Shown piece after piece: positions 52,901 through 60,615 of a DNA stretch of 64,000 nt. This DNA is from Mesorhizobium sp. M4B.F.Ca.ET.203.01.1.1 (GTDB lineage Bacteria; Pseudomonadota; Alphaproteobacteria; Rhizobiales; Rhizobiaceae): positions 496,001-560,000 of the forward strand of contig NZ_SRUO01000002.1 in the NCBI RefSeq assembly GCF_004791025.1, written 5' to 3'. The first letter of the stretch is position 1, and each line of letters begins with the position of its first letter. Made by a program: the position numbers and the translations under genes. Below the pieces are notes generated by a model. That model did no database searches. It was not told the DNA's origin and saw only the letters and a list, made by a program, of their open reading frames with translations.

Positions 52901-53123
52901 TGCCCTGCACGCCGTTGATCTGCTGCTCGAGCGGCGTGGTCACGGTGTCGGCCACGACCTGCGCGCTGGCGCCAGGATAGTGGGCGCTGACCACCACCTG
53001 CGGCGGCGTGATGTCGGGGAACTGCGAGACCGGCAGCAGGAAATACGCGATCGCACCGGCGAGCATCATGATGATGGCGATCGCCGATGCGAAGATCGGG
53101 CGCTGGACGAAGAAGTTCACCAT
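49935..53123 (-). CDS. RND efflux pump, inner-membrane permease (HAE1 type)
   Basis: Proton-driven multidrug exporter of 1,062 residues. It starts MVNFFVQRPIFASAIAII, a classic HAE1 beginning, followed by FPDITPPQVVVSAHYPGASAQ. TM4 has the Asp pair IGLVVDDAIVVVENVER; TM10 region has MLIGLAAKNAILIVEFA with the key Lys. The close match to AcrB and Brucella BepE signatures suggests drug, bile-salt or flavonoid efflux. The start overlaps the 85-residue upstream gene by 7 bases, so translation is coupled. Confidence 0.95.
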   Translation of the reverse strand: MVNFFVQRPIFASAIAIIMMLAGAIAYFLLPVSQFPDITPPQVVVSAHYPGASAQVVADTVTTPLEQQINGVQGMTYMSSTSSNDGSSTITITFDVGYPLSTAAVDVQNRVSQAASSLPAIVNQSGVTIKKQNPNFVLIVDLTSPDGSIDPVALSNLAYLQVVDPLKRLPGVGDVQIFGERRYSMRVWLDPDKLANLGITAVDVQNAIAEQNVQVAAGKIGQSPAPAGTAFEMQVNAVGRLSDPKEFGEIVVRADPANGSLVRLRDVARIELGALQYSSSAFFGKDPTVVLAVYQMPGSNALDLQQRVKDKMQELSARFPKGVKYGMHYDTTRFVSASMHDVLITLGEALVLVVAVVFIFLQSWRTTIIPTIAIPVSLIATLAVMYMLGFSLNMLSLLGMVLAIGLVVDDAIVVVENVERQLEAGLKPLAATRAAMAEVTGPIIATTAVLMAVFIPVAFIPGVSGKLYNQFALTVAISVGISAFNSLTLSPALSAAFLRHRGETQFFLFRWFNAGFDWLSHAYAHGVRILIRLRWIMLGLFAAGLVATYFVWQKLPSTFLPVEDQGYFFVVIQLPDGASLERTDAVAEKARDILQNTPGVDIVGSISGLNFLTSAAQSNSAVEFAILKPWDERGPDQSASKLVEQVRGKLLQMPEAFALSFDPPSIPGLGTTGGFEFQVEDLSGRGSAALNDVTQALLAEARKQPELNPQQLFSSFSTSTPQFNYDLDRSKAKLLGLNLPDVFNTLQIYLGSLYVNDFNLFGRTFRVTIQADKDARADATDISRLYVRNSSGGMVPLSTLGKLVPIVGPETVPHYNNNASALINGGAAPGFSSGQAVAAMERAAANVLPRDFGYEWTGITYQELKAGSIASIVFGLAIVFVFLILAAQYESWAMPFMVLLAVPLALFGAFAVLLLRGMQIDVYSQIGFVMLIGLAAKNAILIVEFARRRREEGLSIVEAAMEAARLRLRPILMTAFAFILGVLPLMYATGAGAASRQSIGTTVFGGMVAATVLSLVFVPVFYAVIEQLRERRERSEPAAEHEQEHIEPTAEPAPLRLAEAAE

Positions 53124-53374
53124 GACACGCAGGCCTCGTTGAATGCTTTTGCTTCGCCAAACGCGTTGGCGATCCTGGACAGCTGCCGGCTGCGCGCCGC
53201 GCCTGAATCTTCCAGGAAACGCGGCGCCGCCTTGCGGTCCGGCGCCTGCGTGGCCGCCTTCGAACGCAGCATCGCCTCGAAGCTGCGCGGATCGACCCGG
53301 TCCGCCATCATCACCAGCCGGATCATCGGATCCCGGATGGCCTCGTCGATCGTCAGGTCTTTGCGCTTCTGCAT
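53117..53374 (-). CDS. Small protein coupled to the RND pump, unknown function
   Basis: Soluble protein of 85 residues starting MQKRKDLTIDEAIRDPMIRL, with MMADRVDPRSFEAMLRSKAA next. It has no signal peptide, no transmembrane helix and a basic, Ala-rich tail. The ATG at 53374 follows AAGGAG. Its stop lies inside the start region of the pump gene (7-base overlap), a strong sign of a real, coupled gene. Similar short DEAI-DP-I-RL-M-ADRVD proteins occur in Rhizobiales; no function is known to me. Confidence 0.8.
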   Translation of the reverse strand: MQKRKDLTIDEAIRDPMIRLVMMADRVDPRSFEAMLRSKAATQAPDRKAAPRFLEDSGAARSRQLSRIANAFGEAKAFNEACVSW

Positions 53375-53527
53375 AGGAGCGGCTCCTTGCTTGCGGTCCG
53401 CATCCAAATGATCGCGAACCGTTTTCTCGTCTTCACCGGCCGAAGCCGCATGACAGGCAGGTTTCTGGCCCTATCTCACTCTGGCAGGACCGATCGGCGG
53501 GTCTTGTCGTTGACGCGGAGAGACATA

Positions 53528-53574
53528 GGTGTTACCAGTAAGTAACATTCTGGAAGTTACAGACCGGTAACACC
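53528..53574. promoter_or_regulatory. Candidate operator of the TetR/RND pair
   Basis: Nested dyads in the divergent gap: outer arms GGTGTTACC (53528-53536) and GGTAACACC (53566-53574), inner arms GTAAC (53542) and GTTAC (53556-53560). All arms carry the core GTTAC, so one or two TetR dimers could bind and control both directions. Confidence 0.7.
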
Positions 53575-53619
53575 CTAGTCAAGAGGTGGCCGAGGGTTTT
53601 TTGGAAACGAAAGGAGATC

Positions 53620-54204
53620 ATGATGGCAGACGGCGTCGTGGAGCGCTCTCGCCCCCGGGATCGGATCCTGGAGACGGCGCAGGACATGTTCCACAAGCAC
53701 GGCATCAAGGGTGTTGGCGTCGACGCCATCACCGAGGCAGCCGGCACCAACAAGATGACGCTCTACCGTCACTTCGAATCCAAGGACGACCTGATCATCG
53801 AATGCCTGCGCGCCACGGCGGCCAAGGCCGCCGCGATATGGGACGCATTCGAGGCCGAGCACCCGGGCGACAAGCTGGCGCAGCTGCACGCCTGGGTCCG
53901 CAAGGTCTCCGAGATGCTCACTGCCGACAGCCGCGGCTGCGACATGGCCAATGCCGCCGTCGAGCTCAGCGAGACCGATCATCCGGCCAGGCGCGTCATC
54001 AAGGAGCTGAAGGAAGCCCAGCGCGAACGCCTGGTCAGCCTTTGCCGCGATGCCGGCGTCGGCCAGGCCGAGCTGCTTGCCGATACGCTGTCGCTGCTGC
54101 TCGAAGGCGCGCGCGTCTCGATGCAGAGCGTCGGCGCCGAGGGTCCGAGCGCGCAGTTCGTGCGCATGGCGGAAGGGCTGATCGCGTCCTTCAGAGCGCG
54201 CTGA
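53620..54204 (+). CDS. TetR/AcrR family transcriptional regulator
   Basis: Repressor of 194 residues. The helix-turn-helix is in residues about 12-58 (FHKHGIKGVGVDAITEAAGTNKMTLYRHFESKDDLI). The C-terminal domain has RGCDMANAAVELSETDHPARRVIKE, a common TetR_C pattern. The ATG at 53620 follows AAGGAG. It is divergent from the 85-residue gene and RND pump and almost certainly controls them through the dyad at 53528-53574. Confidence 0.93.
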   Translation: MMADGVVERSRPRDRILETAQDMFHKHGIKGVGVDAITEAAGTNKMTLYRHFESKDDLIIECLRATAAKAAAIWDAFEAEHPGDKLAQLHAWVRKVSEMLTADSRGCDMANAAVELSETDHPARRVIKELKEAQRERLVSLCRDAGVGQAELLADTLSLLLEGARVSMQSVGAEGPSAQFVRMAEGLIASFRAR

Positions 54205-54240
54205 CGGCGGCGCCCGTCTCCAGACCGCAACGGCAGGAAC

Positions 54241-54356
54241 AAAAAAAGCCCGCTGCCGGGAGGAGGAGGCAGCGGGCTCGATTTCGAATGCGGCACGGGA
54301 GGAGGTGTACCGCATTCACCGTCGGCATCACATCTGGGAGGAGGAGACGGCCGACA
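54241..54356 (-). ncRNA. Cuckoo-type (alpha-r14-like) trans-encoded sRNA with three CCTCCTCCC loops
   Basis: Read on the minus strand, three hairpins follow each other: a stem of TGTCGGC with GCCGAC (54355 to about 54319), a stem of AATGCGG with CCGCATT (about 54316 to 54287), and the terminator stem AGCCCGCTGCC with GGCAGCGGGCT (54278 to 54247), ending in seven T (54247-54241). Each loop contains CCTCCTCC or CCTCCTCCC, an anti-Shine-Dalgarno motif. This layout is that of the alphaproteobacterial cuckoo family (alpha-r14 in Sinorhizobium, CcsR in Rhodobacter). The RNA would be about 115 nt and is expected to bind ribosome sites or proteins. Its 3' end lies 37 bases from the convergent TetR stop. 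Confidence 0.87.
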
Positions 54357-54362
54357 CCCGGA

Positions 54363-54391
54363 TATCTACTGATTGCTTAACGATTCGGCAA
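54363..54391 (-). promoter_or_regulatory. Promoter of the cuckoo-type sRNA
   Basis: On the minus strand TTGCCG (54391-54386) and TAGATA (54368-54363) are 17 bases apart, placing the start of the RNA near 54356, just before the first hairpin. Confidence 0.6.
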
Positions 54392-54798
54392 CCATGAAAC
54401 TTGCATAGCTGATGTGCAGAATTGCCGCACCGTTTGCCAATCATCCGACAAATCTGGATAAAGCAGCCTTGTTGCGGCGCGCTAACCTATTGAACCGGAA
54501 CGTTTTCCTTGAAGATCAATCGCGGCCCAGTTTGGGCGAGGTAAGGTAGTCGAGCGAGGCTCAGCCGCGGCCCGTTCTGCCTGCGTTCCGCGCGCCGGCC
54601 GCGCTAGATCCTGCCCAGCCAGTCGACCAGTACGACGAAGCCGCCCAAGCGTTTGGCGACGTTGCGCAGGGAGATCAGCGGCGAATCGGACATGTCGGCG
54701 GCCCCCCGACCGCGCCGCGATCTTGGAACGGATCGCGCCGGCAGTCACCGGGCCCCAACATAAAATTGTGTTGATGATGGCCGGTTCTTGCAGGGTTG
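54392..54798. other. Gap with a possible ABC ATPase remnant
   Basis: About 400 bases between the sRNA promoter and the FAH gene. The only protein-like signal is a minus-strand frame at 54604-54693 reading MSDSPLISLRNVAKRLGGFV and ending after nine more codons. It resembles the N-terminus of an ABC ATPase that then loses its frame. No other gene or RNA is seen. Confidence 0.35.
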
Positions 54799-55956
54799 TC
54801 AGATCAGGCCGGCCCTGGCGAGGTCGCGCATCAGGTGGCTGGCGCCATAGGTCCAGTGCGGGCAATCCGGTGACAGGCGCACCCGGTTGACCAGCGCGCC
54901 GAGCTTCTCCGACGAGATGGTGACGATGTCGCCGACCTTGTGGGTGAAGCCCTTGCCCTTCTCGCCGCGATCCTTCGACGGTACGAACATGGTGCCGAGA
55001 TAGAGCGCCAGCCCGTCCGGATACTGGTGATGCGGCCCCATCGCTGCCTTGACCAGCTCCTCCGGCGAGCGGCTGATCTCGGCCATCGAGCTTGCGCCCT
55101 CCAGCGCGAACCCGTCCTCGCCCTCGACGCTGAGCCGCACCGTGGCGCGCTTCACGTCGGCGATGGAAAACGTCTCGTCGAACAGCCGGATGAAGGGACC
55201 GAGCGCTGCGGACGCGTTGTTGTCCTTGGCCTTGCCCAGCAGCAGCGCCGAGCGCCCCTCGACGTCGCGCAGATTGACGTCGTTACCGAGCGTGGCGCCG
55301 ACAATGCGGCCGGTGCTGTCGGCGATCATGGCGATCTCCGGCTCCGGATTGTTCCAGGTGGAGACCGGGTGCAGGCCGACATCGGCGCCGAAGCCGACAG
55401 ATGCCATCGGCTGGCATTTGGTGAAGATTTCGGCGTCCGGACCAATGCCCACCTCCAGATATTGCGACCAGGCGCCGCGCGAAATCAGCTTGGCCTTGAT
55501 CTCCATCGCTTCCGGCGAGCCGGGCTTCAGCTTCGACAGATCGTGGCCGATCAGGCCGGCGATGTCGGCGCGGATGGCGTCGGCCTTCTCCGCCGAGCCG
55601 CGCGCCTGTTCTTCGATGACGCGCTCGAGCAGGCTGACGACGAAGGTGACGCCGGAAGCCTTCACCGCCTGCAGGTCGGCGGGGGAGAGCAGGAACGGCT
55701 TCTTCGCGTCGCGCTCTGCCTCGAAACTGTTGGCGGCGATGTCTTCAAGCGCGCCGATCGGCTTGCCCTTGGCGGAGCGGACATAGCCGGCCGGGTCCGG
55801 CAACTCGCAGAGGTCGCGCACGGTTGGAGCGGCGCTCGACGTGATGTCGAAGACCGTGCCGTCGCGCACCGCGACCACCAGCGGATGGGCCGCCTCGCTG
55901 GTTCTCGCTCGCCCGATGAAAATTCCGTCGGCGGGCAGGCGGGTCGGGTCGGTCAT
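54799..55956 (-). CDS. Fumarylacetoacetate hydrolase family protein
   Basis: Metal-dependent hydrolase or lyase of 385 residues. The FAH core is visible in the second half: NNPEPEIAMIADSTGRIVGATLGNDVNLRDVEG, where the Glu-x-Glu and Asp bind the metal. A long N-terminal region of about 150 residues with VFDITSSAAPTVRDLCELP precedes it, as in the subgroup of sugar-acid enzymes. The ATG at 55956 has AAAGGA upstream; longer frames lack support. It is divergent from a PuuB-like oxidase and not clearly part of its pathway. Confidence 0.88.
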   Translation of the reverse strand: MTDPTRLPADGIFIGRARTSEAAHPLVVAVRDGTVFDITSSAAPTVRDLCELPDPAGYVRSAKGKPIGALEDIAANSFEAERDAKKPFLLSPADLQAVKASGVTFVVSLLERVIEEQARGSAEKADAIRADIAGLIGHDLSKLKPGSPEAMEIKAKLISRGAWSQYLEVGIGPDAEIFTKCQPMASVGFGADVGLHPVSTWNNPEPEIAMIADSTGRIVGATLGNDVNLRDVEGRSALLLGKAKDNNASAALGPFIRLFDETFSIADVKRATVRLSVEGEDGFALEGASSMAEISRSPEELVKAAMGPHHQYPDGLALYLGTMFVPSKDRGEKGKGFTHKVGDIVTISSEKLGALVNRVRLSPDCPHWTYGASHLMRDLARAGLI

Positions 55957-56197
55957 GGCATCGGTCCTTTCGTTGGCGGCGGGCACTTTCCCCGGATTTT
56001 GTCCAGACGTCCATCCCGCCGATGGGATCATTTGGTGGGTCATGGGCGCGCTGTCCGCAGCCACGGGCCGGCTGGCACAATCGAAACGCACTTTCAAATC
56101 CATGAAATCGGCAATACGATTTTCACGAGCCCATTGCATTTCCAGGTGTTCCTTGCCCAAGCCGTTTTCCGATCCGATCTGGCAGAGGCCCAAAAAG

Positions 56198-57433
56198 GTG
56201 TCCGCGTTCCAGCCGCAACCGGCGGTCGGCGCAGTTGACGTCGTCATCGTCGGTGGCGGGATCATGGGTCTCTCCACCGCGCTCCATGCCGCGCGGCAGG
56301 GCCTTGCCGTCCAGGTGCTGGACGCCGGAGCGATCGGCGAGGGTGCCTCGGGTCTCAATGGCGGTCAGGTCATCCCCGGACTGAAATACGATCCGGAATG
56401 GCTGGTCGAGCATTTCGGCAAGGAGCGTGGCGAGGCGCTGGTCAATTTTGCCGCCTCGACCGCGGATGCGGTGTTCGACCTGATCCGCGACGAGAAGCTG
56501 GCGGTGCCGCTCACCCGCAACGGCTGGATCCAGGCCGTGCACACCGAGACCGCTTTGACTGCGGCAGCAAACCGGGATCGCCAGTGGCGGGCGCGCGGCG
56601 CCGACGTCGAACTGCTAAACCAGGCCGAGATCGCGGCCATGACCGGCGCCAAGGGCTATCTCGGCGGCTGGCTCGACCGCCGCGCCGGCGTCGTCGATCC
56701 GCTGGCCTATACGCTGGAGCTGGCGCGGGTCACCGCTGCCGCTGGCGCAGGGATCGCACAAGGGCAGAAGGTGGTGAAGCTGCGCAAGGACGCCGGTCTC
56801 TGGCAGGTCTTGACCGAAAGCGGCCTGGAGGTGCGGGCGAAGGCTGTCGTGCTTGCCACCAACGCCTACACCGATGGCCTTCTGCCTGGCCTCGCGCGGA
56901 CCATCGTGCCGCTGCATTCCTTCCAGATTGCCACTGCGCCGCTGCCGGCTGACATTGGCGCCGGCATCCTGCCGGGCGGGCAGGCCGTGTCGGATTCGCG
57001 CCGCATCCTCGTCTACTACCGCAGAAGCGCGGACGGCCGGCTTGTGCTGGGCGGCCGCGGCCGCATGGCGCTGCCCTCCAGCGCCGCGGACTGGGCGCAT
57101 CTGGAACGCGCTCTGATCCGTCTCTATCCGGCGCTTGCCGGCATCGCGATCGAGAAACGCTGGTTCGGCCGGGTGGCGATGACGCCGGATCATCTGCCGC
57201 ATATCCACGAGCCCGAAAAGGGCCTGCTTGCCGTTGCCGGCTGCCAGGGCAGGGGCGTCGGCCTGATGAGCGCGCTCGGCAAGCGCATGGCAAGCTACCT
57301 GGCGAGCGGCGATGCGCGGCAACTGCCGTTTCCGTTGTCGCCGATCCGGCCGATCCCGTTCCATGCCTTCCGGCAGGTCGGCGTTGCCGCGACGATCGCC
57401 TGGTACCGGATGCTCGACGCGTTGGAGCGCTGA
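56198..57433 (+). CDS. FAD-dependent oxidoreductase (PuuB/gamma-glutamylputrescine oxidase-like)
   Basis: DAO-family flavoenzyme of 411 residues, predicted to oxidise a secondary amine. The FAD fold starts VDVVIVGGGIMGLSTALHAARQG and continues with GEGASGLNGGQVIPGLKYDPEWL, a segment typical of PuuB-like enzymes. The C-terminal FAD contact is AVAGCQGRGVGLMSALGKRMA. The start is placed at a GTG (VSAFQPQPAVG) 16 bases after GAGG; in-frame codons further up lack a ribosome site. The polyamine-type ABC transporter follows after 98 bases, so the two may share a substrate such as a polyamine derivative. Confidence 0.86.
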   Translation: MSAFQPQPAVGAVDVVIVGGGIMGLSTALHAARQGLAVQVLDAGAIGEGASGLNGGQVIPGLKYDPEWLVEHFGKERGEALVNFAASTADAVFDLIRDEKLAVPLTRNGWIQAVHTETALTAAANRDRQWRARGADVELLNQAEIAAMTGAKGYLGGWLDRRAGVVDPLAYTLELARVTAAAGAGIAQGQKVVKLRKDAGLWQVLTESGLEVRAKAVVLATNAYTDGLLPGLARTIVPLHSFQIATAPLPADIGAGILPGGQAVSDSRRILVYYRRSADGRLVLGGRGRMALPSSAADWAHLERALIRLYPALAGIAIEKRWFGRVAMTPDHLPHIHEPEKGLLAVAGCQGRGVGLMSALGKRMASYLASGDARQLPFPLSPIRPIPFHAFRQVGVAATIAWYRMLDALER

Positions 57434-57470
57434 TTTCGCCGAGCACATTCCGTCATTCTCGCGATTCAGC

Positions 57471-57493
57471 TTGACAGTTTCACAAATCTGAAA
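57471..57493 (+). promoter_or_regulatory. Promoter region with a shared-type dyad, site 9
   Basis: TTGACA (57471-57476) is directly followed by TTTCACAAATCTGAAA (57478-57493), a TTTCA-N6-TGAAA dyad like that of the amine island. It lies 38 bases before the first ABC permease gene. A regulator bound here would cover the promoter spacer. Confidence 0.5.
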
Positions 57494-57531
57494 AAATCTA
57501 AGTCGATTTCATAATTCCGACGGGCAGATCG

Positions 57532-58419
57532 ATGTCGGCCATTGCAGCAAGTCAGCCATTGCCGGAAACCCGCGCTTCGCCGGCGTTCCGCTTCGCCATG
57601 CTGCTGCCGGGTGGGCTGGTCACCTTCTTCCTGATCCTGTTCGCTCTCGGACTGGTGATCTTCCTTGCCTTCCGCGGCAATGACGGCTCGCTGCTCGGCG
57701 TCGGCCTGACCGCCGCGAACTTCGTCACCGTGGCCACCGATCCGCTTTACTGGACGGTGACGCTGCGCTCGCTGGTCATCGCCGGTCTGGTGACGCTGGC
57801 GACGGTGGTCACCGCCTATCCGGTCGCCTACTATCTCGCCTTCCATGCCGGCCGGCGCCGCGGCCTCCTGCTCTTCCTGGTCACGCTGCCATTCTGGACC
57901 AGCTATCTTTTGCGCGTCTTCGCCTGGAAGATCGTGCTTGCCTATAATGGCGTGCTCAACTCGGCCTTCATCGAAAGTGGCATCTGGTCGGAGCCGACGC
58001 TGGCCTTCCTCAACACGCCGGCGGCGGTCGTGGTCACGCTTGCCCACGCCTACGCGCCCTTTGCCATCCTTCCGATCTATGTCGCGCTGGACACGATCCC
58101 AAAATCGCTGCTCGAAGCCGCTTCCGATCTCGGCGCCCGTCCGTTCACGGCGTTCCGCCGCGTCGTGCTGCCGAATTCGATGCCGGGCGTGCTGGCGGCG
58201 GCCCTCGTCGTCTTCGTGCCGACGGTCGGCGACTACGTCACGCCGGCCATGGTCGGCGGCCCGGCCAGCACCATGATCGGCACGCTGATCCAGTCCCAGT
58301 TCGGCAAGGCCAATGACTGGCCGTTCGGCGCCGCACTTTCGGTTTGCGTCATGCTGGTCATCCTGTGCGTGGTGCTGGTCGCGCGCGGCGCCGACCGCAG
58401 ATTTGGCAGCCGCACATGA
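57532..58419 (+). CDS. ABC transporter permease (PotB-like)
   Basis: Inner-membrane subunit of 295 residues with about six hydrophobic segments. The cytoplasmic coupling loop is SLLEAASDLGARPFTAFRRVVLPNSMPG, a clean EAA motif. The opening segment LLPGGLVTFFLILFALGLVIFLAF fits the PotB branch of polyamine, putrescine and opine importers. It is coupled to the next permease by an ATGA overlap. Confidence 0.93.
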   Translation: MSAIAASQPLPETRASPAFRFAMLLPGGLVTFFLILFALGLVIFLAFRGNDGSLLGVGLTAANFVTVATDPLYWTVTLRSLVIAGLVTLATVVTAYPVAYYLAFHAGRRRGLLLFLVTLPFWTSYLLRVFAWKIVLAYNGVLNSAFIESGIWSEPTLAFLNTPAAVVVTLAHAYAPFAILPIYVALDTIPKSLLEAASDLGARPFTAFRRVVLPNSMPGVLAAALVVFVPTVGDYVTPAMVGGPASTMIGTLIQSQFGKANDWPFGAALSVCVMLVILCVVLVARGADRRFGSRT

Positions 58420-59249
58420 GCGCGACGCGCACCGACATCAACACGGGCGGCCGCTGGCTCGGCCTCTATGTGCTTGGCTATCTGGTCTTCCTCTATCTGC
58501 CGGTGCTGCTGATCCCGCTGTTTTCCTTCAACAATTCCATCCAAGCTGCGTTTCCGCTGCAGGGCTTCACGCTTGAATGGTACGAGACGCTCTATGGCAA
58601 TCCGGTGCTGTCGGGCGCGCTCGCCAACAGCCTCGTCATCGCCACGGTTGCAGCCACCGGCGCCACGCTCTGCGGCATCACCGTGTCCTATATGGATCTC
58701 TACGGCCGCTCGCCGCTCGCCGCCACGATCAGCGCCATCGCCCGTCTGCCGATCCTGATCCCCGGCGTCATCGTCGGCATATCGCTGCTGATCCTGGTCA
58801 ATCTCATCGGCCTCGGCCCGTCGCGCGTTTCGATCGTGCTTGGGCACATCCTTGTCGCGCTGCCGACGACGGTGGTGGTGATGCGCAGCCGCTTCGCCGC
58901 TATTCCCAAAACCATCCGCGAGGCGGCGCTCGACCTCGGCGCCTCCGACTGGACGACGTTCCGGCGCGTCATGCTGCCGCTGAGTGCGCCGGCCGTGCTG
59001 TCGGCCTTCATGCTTGCCTTCCTTATCTCCTTCGACGAGTTCATCGTCGTCTTCTTCCTCGCCGGCACCGAGCCGACGCTGCCGCTCTACATCTGGAGCC
59101 AGCTGCGCTTCCCGCGCTCGCTGCCGACTGTCATGGCGCTGGGCACAGTGATCCTGGCTGTGTCCTTCATCATCGCCGGCTCAGCCGAAATCCTGCGCCA
59201 CCGCGGCCTTGGCGCTGCGCGTCGGCCAGCCGCCGCCAAACCAGCCTGA
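58416..59249 (+). CDS. ABC transporter permease (PotC-like)
   Basis: Second inner-membrane subunit, 277 residues, six hydrophobic segments, EAA loop TIREAALDLGASDWTTFRRVMLPLSAPAVLS. It begins at the ATG that overlaps the preceding stop; a longer frame to 58344 lies inside the first permease gene. A PotC-type start FLYLPVLLIPLFSFNNS is clear. Confidence 0.93.
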   Translation: MSATRTDINTGGRWLGLYVLGYLVFLYLPVLLIPLFSFNNSIQAAFPLQGFTLEWYETLYGNPVLSGALANSLVIATVAATGATLCGITVSYMDLYGRSPLAATISAIARLPILIPGVIVGISLLILVNLIGLGPSRVSIVLGHILVALPTTVVVMRSRFAAIPKTIREAALDLGASDWTTFRRVMLPLSAPAVLSAFMLAFLISFDEFIVVFFLAGTEPTLPLYIWSQLRFPRSLPTVMALGTVILAVSFIIAGSAEILRHRGLGAARRPAAAKPA

Positions 59250-59279
59250 ACCACAACAAAGAAAGAGAGGAGAACGAAA

Positions 59280-60350
59280 ATGACATTCCAGCTGAAATCG
59301 ATCACCGGACACAAGACCCGCGCCGGCCTTGCGGCCCTGGCGCTCGCGCTGTCGTCGACCGTCGCCTTTGCCGCCGACAAGCTGCAGTATTTCACCTGGT
59401 CGGGCTACGAACTGCCCGACTTCAACAAGAGCTTCCTCGCGGCCCATCCGGACGGCGTCGAGGCCTCGATCTTCGGCGACGACGACGACGCCTTCACCAA
59501 GGTCAAGGCCGGCTTCCGGCCGGACATCGCGCACCCCTGCTACGACAAGGTGGCGCGCTGGAACAAGGAAGGCCTGCTGCAGCCGATCGACACCAAGCGC
59601 ATCAAGAACTGGGATTCGATCTTCCCGGTGTTCAAGAACCTGCCCGACATCCAGGCCGGCGACGGCAAGGTCTGGATGGTGCCGTGGGACTGGGGCAACA
59701 CCTCGATCCTCTACCGCACCGATCTGGTGAAGAACCCCGAGGCGAGCTGGAACCTTCTGTGGGACAAGCAGTATGCCGGTCGCATGGCGACCATCGACGC
59801 CGTGCATGACACGCCGATCGTCGCCGCACTGCTCGCCGGCGTGAACCCCTTCGACATGACTCCGGAGCAGATGGACAAGGTGGCGGAGAAGCTGCGCGAG
59901 CAGCGGCCGCTGCTGTCCAGCTACACCACCGACATGACCTCGGTCGAACAGGCGCTGGCAAGCGGCCAACTGGTCGCCGCCATGACCTGGAACGCGTCGG
60001 CCACATCGCTGAAGAAGCAGGGAGTGCCCGTCGAGTTCATGAAGCCGAAGGAGGGCATGCTGACCTGGTCCTGCGGCTTCGTCATGCTGAAGGACGCCAA
60101 GAACGTCGATCTCGCCTATGACTTCATCAACAGCCGGCTCGACGCCGACTCCGGTAAGTATCTGATCCAGTCCTATGGCTACGGCAGTTCGCTGAGCACC
60201 GCTTTCGCCGGCGTGGCGAAGGACGAGCTGGAAAAGCTGCAACTGCCGTCGGATCCGGACGTGATGCTGAAGACCACCATCTTTACTGGGCCGATGAAGC
60301 AGAACGACGACGTCGCCAAGATGTTCGAGAAGGTGAAGGCCGGGGGTTGA
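59280..60350 (+). CDS. ABC transporter, periplasmic binding protein (PotD/PotF-like)
   Basis: Solute-binding protein of 356 residues with a signal peptide cut near residue 31 (VAFAADK). The mature part starts LQYFTWSGYELPDFNKSF and has the family segments VPWDWGNTSILYRTDL and AAMTWNASATSLKKQG. AGAGGAG lies before the ATG. It follows the permeases by 30 bases. A palindromic repeat separates it from the regulator and ATPase. Ligand is probably a polyamine or a related cationic amine. Confidence 0.92.
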   Translation: MTFQLKSITGHKTRAGLAALALALSSTVAFAADKLQYFTWSGYELPDFNKSFLAAHPDGVEASIFGDDDDAFTKVKAGFRPDIAHPCYDKVARWNKEGLLQPIDTKRIKNWDSIFPVFKNLPDIQAGDGKVWMVPWDWGNTSILYRTDLVKNPEASWNLLWDKQYAGRMATIDAVHDTPIVAALLAGVNPFDMTPEQMDKVAEKLREQRPLLSSYTTDMTSVEQALASGQLVAAMTWNASATSLKKQGVPVEFMKPKEGMLTWSCGFVMLKDAKNVDLAYDFINSRLDADSGKYLIQSYGYGSSLSTAFAGVAKDELEKLQLPSDPDVMLKTTIFTGPMKQNDDVAKMFEKVKAGG

Positions 60351-60372
60351 GCGCCATTGCCAAAGCCGGTGC

Positions 60373-60546
60373 TGCCCCTCACCTGCCTGCCGGCATCCTC
60401 TCCCCGTATAGTGACGGGGAGAGGGGCGCTGTCGTCGCCGCTTTCGCAAATCGCCGCTGTTGCTGCAGGGAGAGGGGCGACGCTGCGGTCAGCCCCTTCT
60501 CCCCGTCACTATACGGGGAGAAGTGCCCGGCAGGGCGATGAGGGGC
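60373..60546. repeat. Large inverted repeat inside the ABC operon
   Basis: Two imperfect inverted arms of about 55 bases (60373-60427 and 60492-60546) share GCCCCTCA and CTCCCCGTATAGTGACGGGG. Each arm is itself a hairpin. The 64 bases between carry no gene. It is a third mosaic palindrome type in this window and may reduce expression of the genes behind it. Confidence 0.8.
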
Positions 60547-60615
60547 GGCGCCAACGCCGGTAAGACCAGAACCGGCTTTGTTGGCTGGCCAAAGTACTGC
60601 AACGAGGACGAACGC

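Noticed and set aside
51549..53411. Plus-strand open frame of 620 codons opposite the second RND pump
   Set aside because: Same reason: antisense to a clear pump gene, with low-complexity His/Arg/Asp composition.
60399..60520. CRISPR-like repeats around the CCCCGTATAGTGACGGGG units
   Set aside because: There are only two copies in inverted orientation with no regular spacers; it is a mosaic palindrome.
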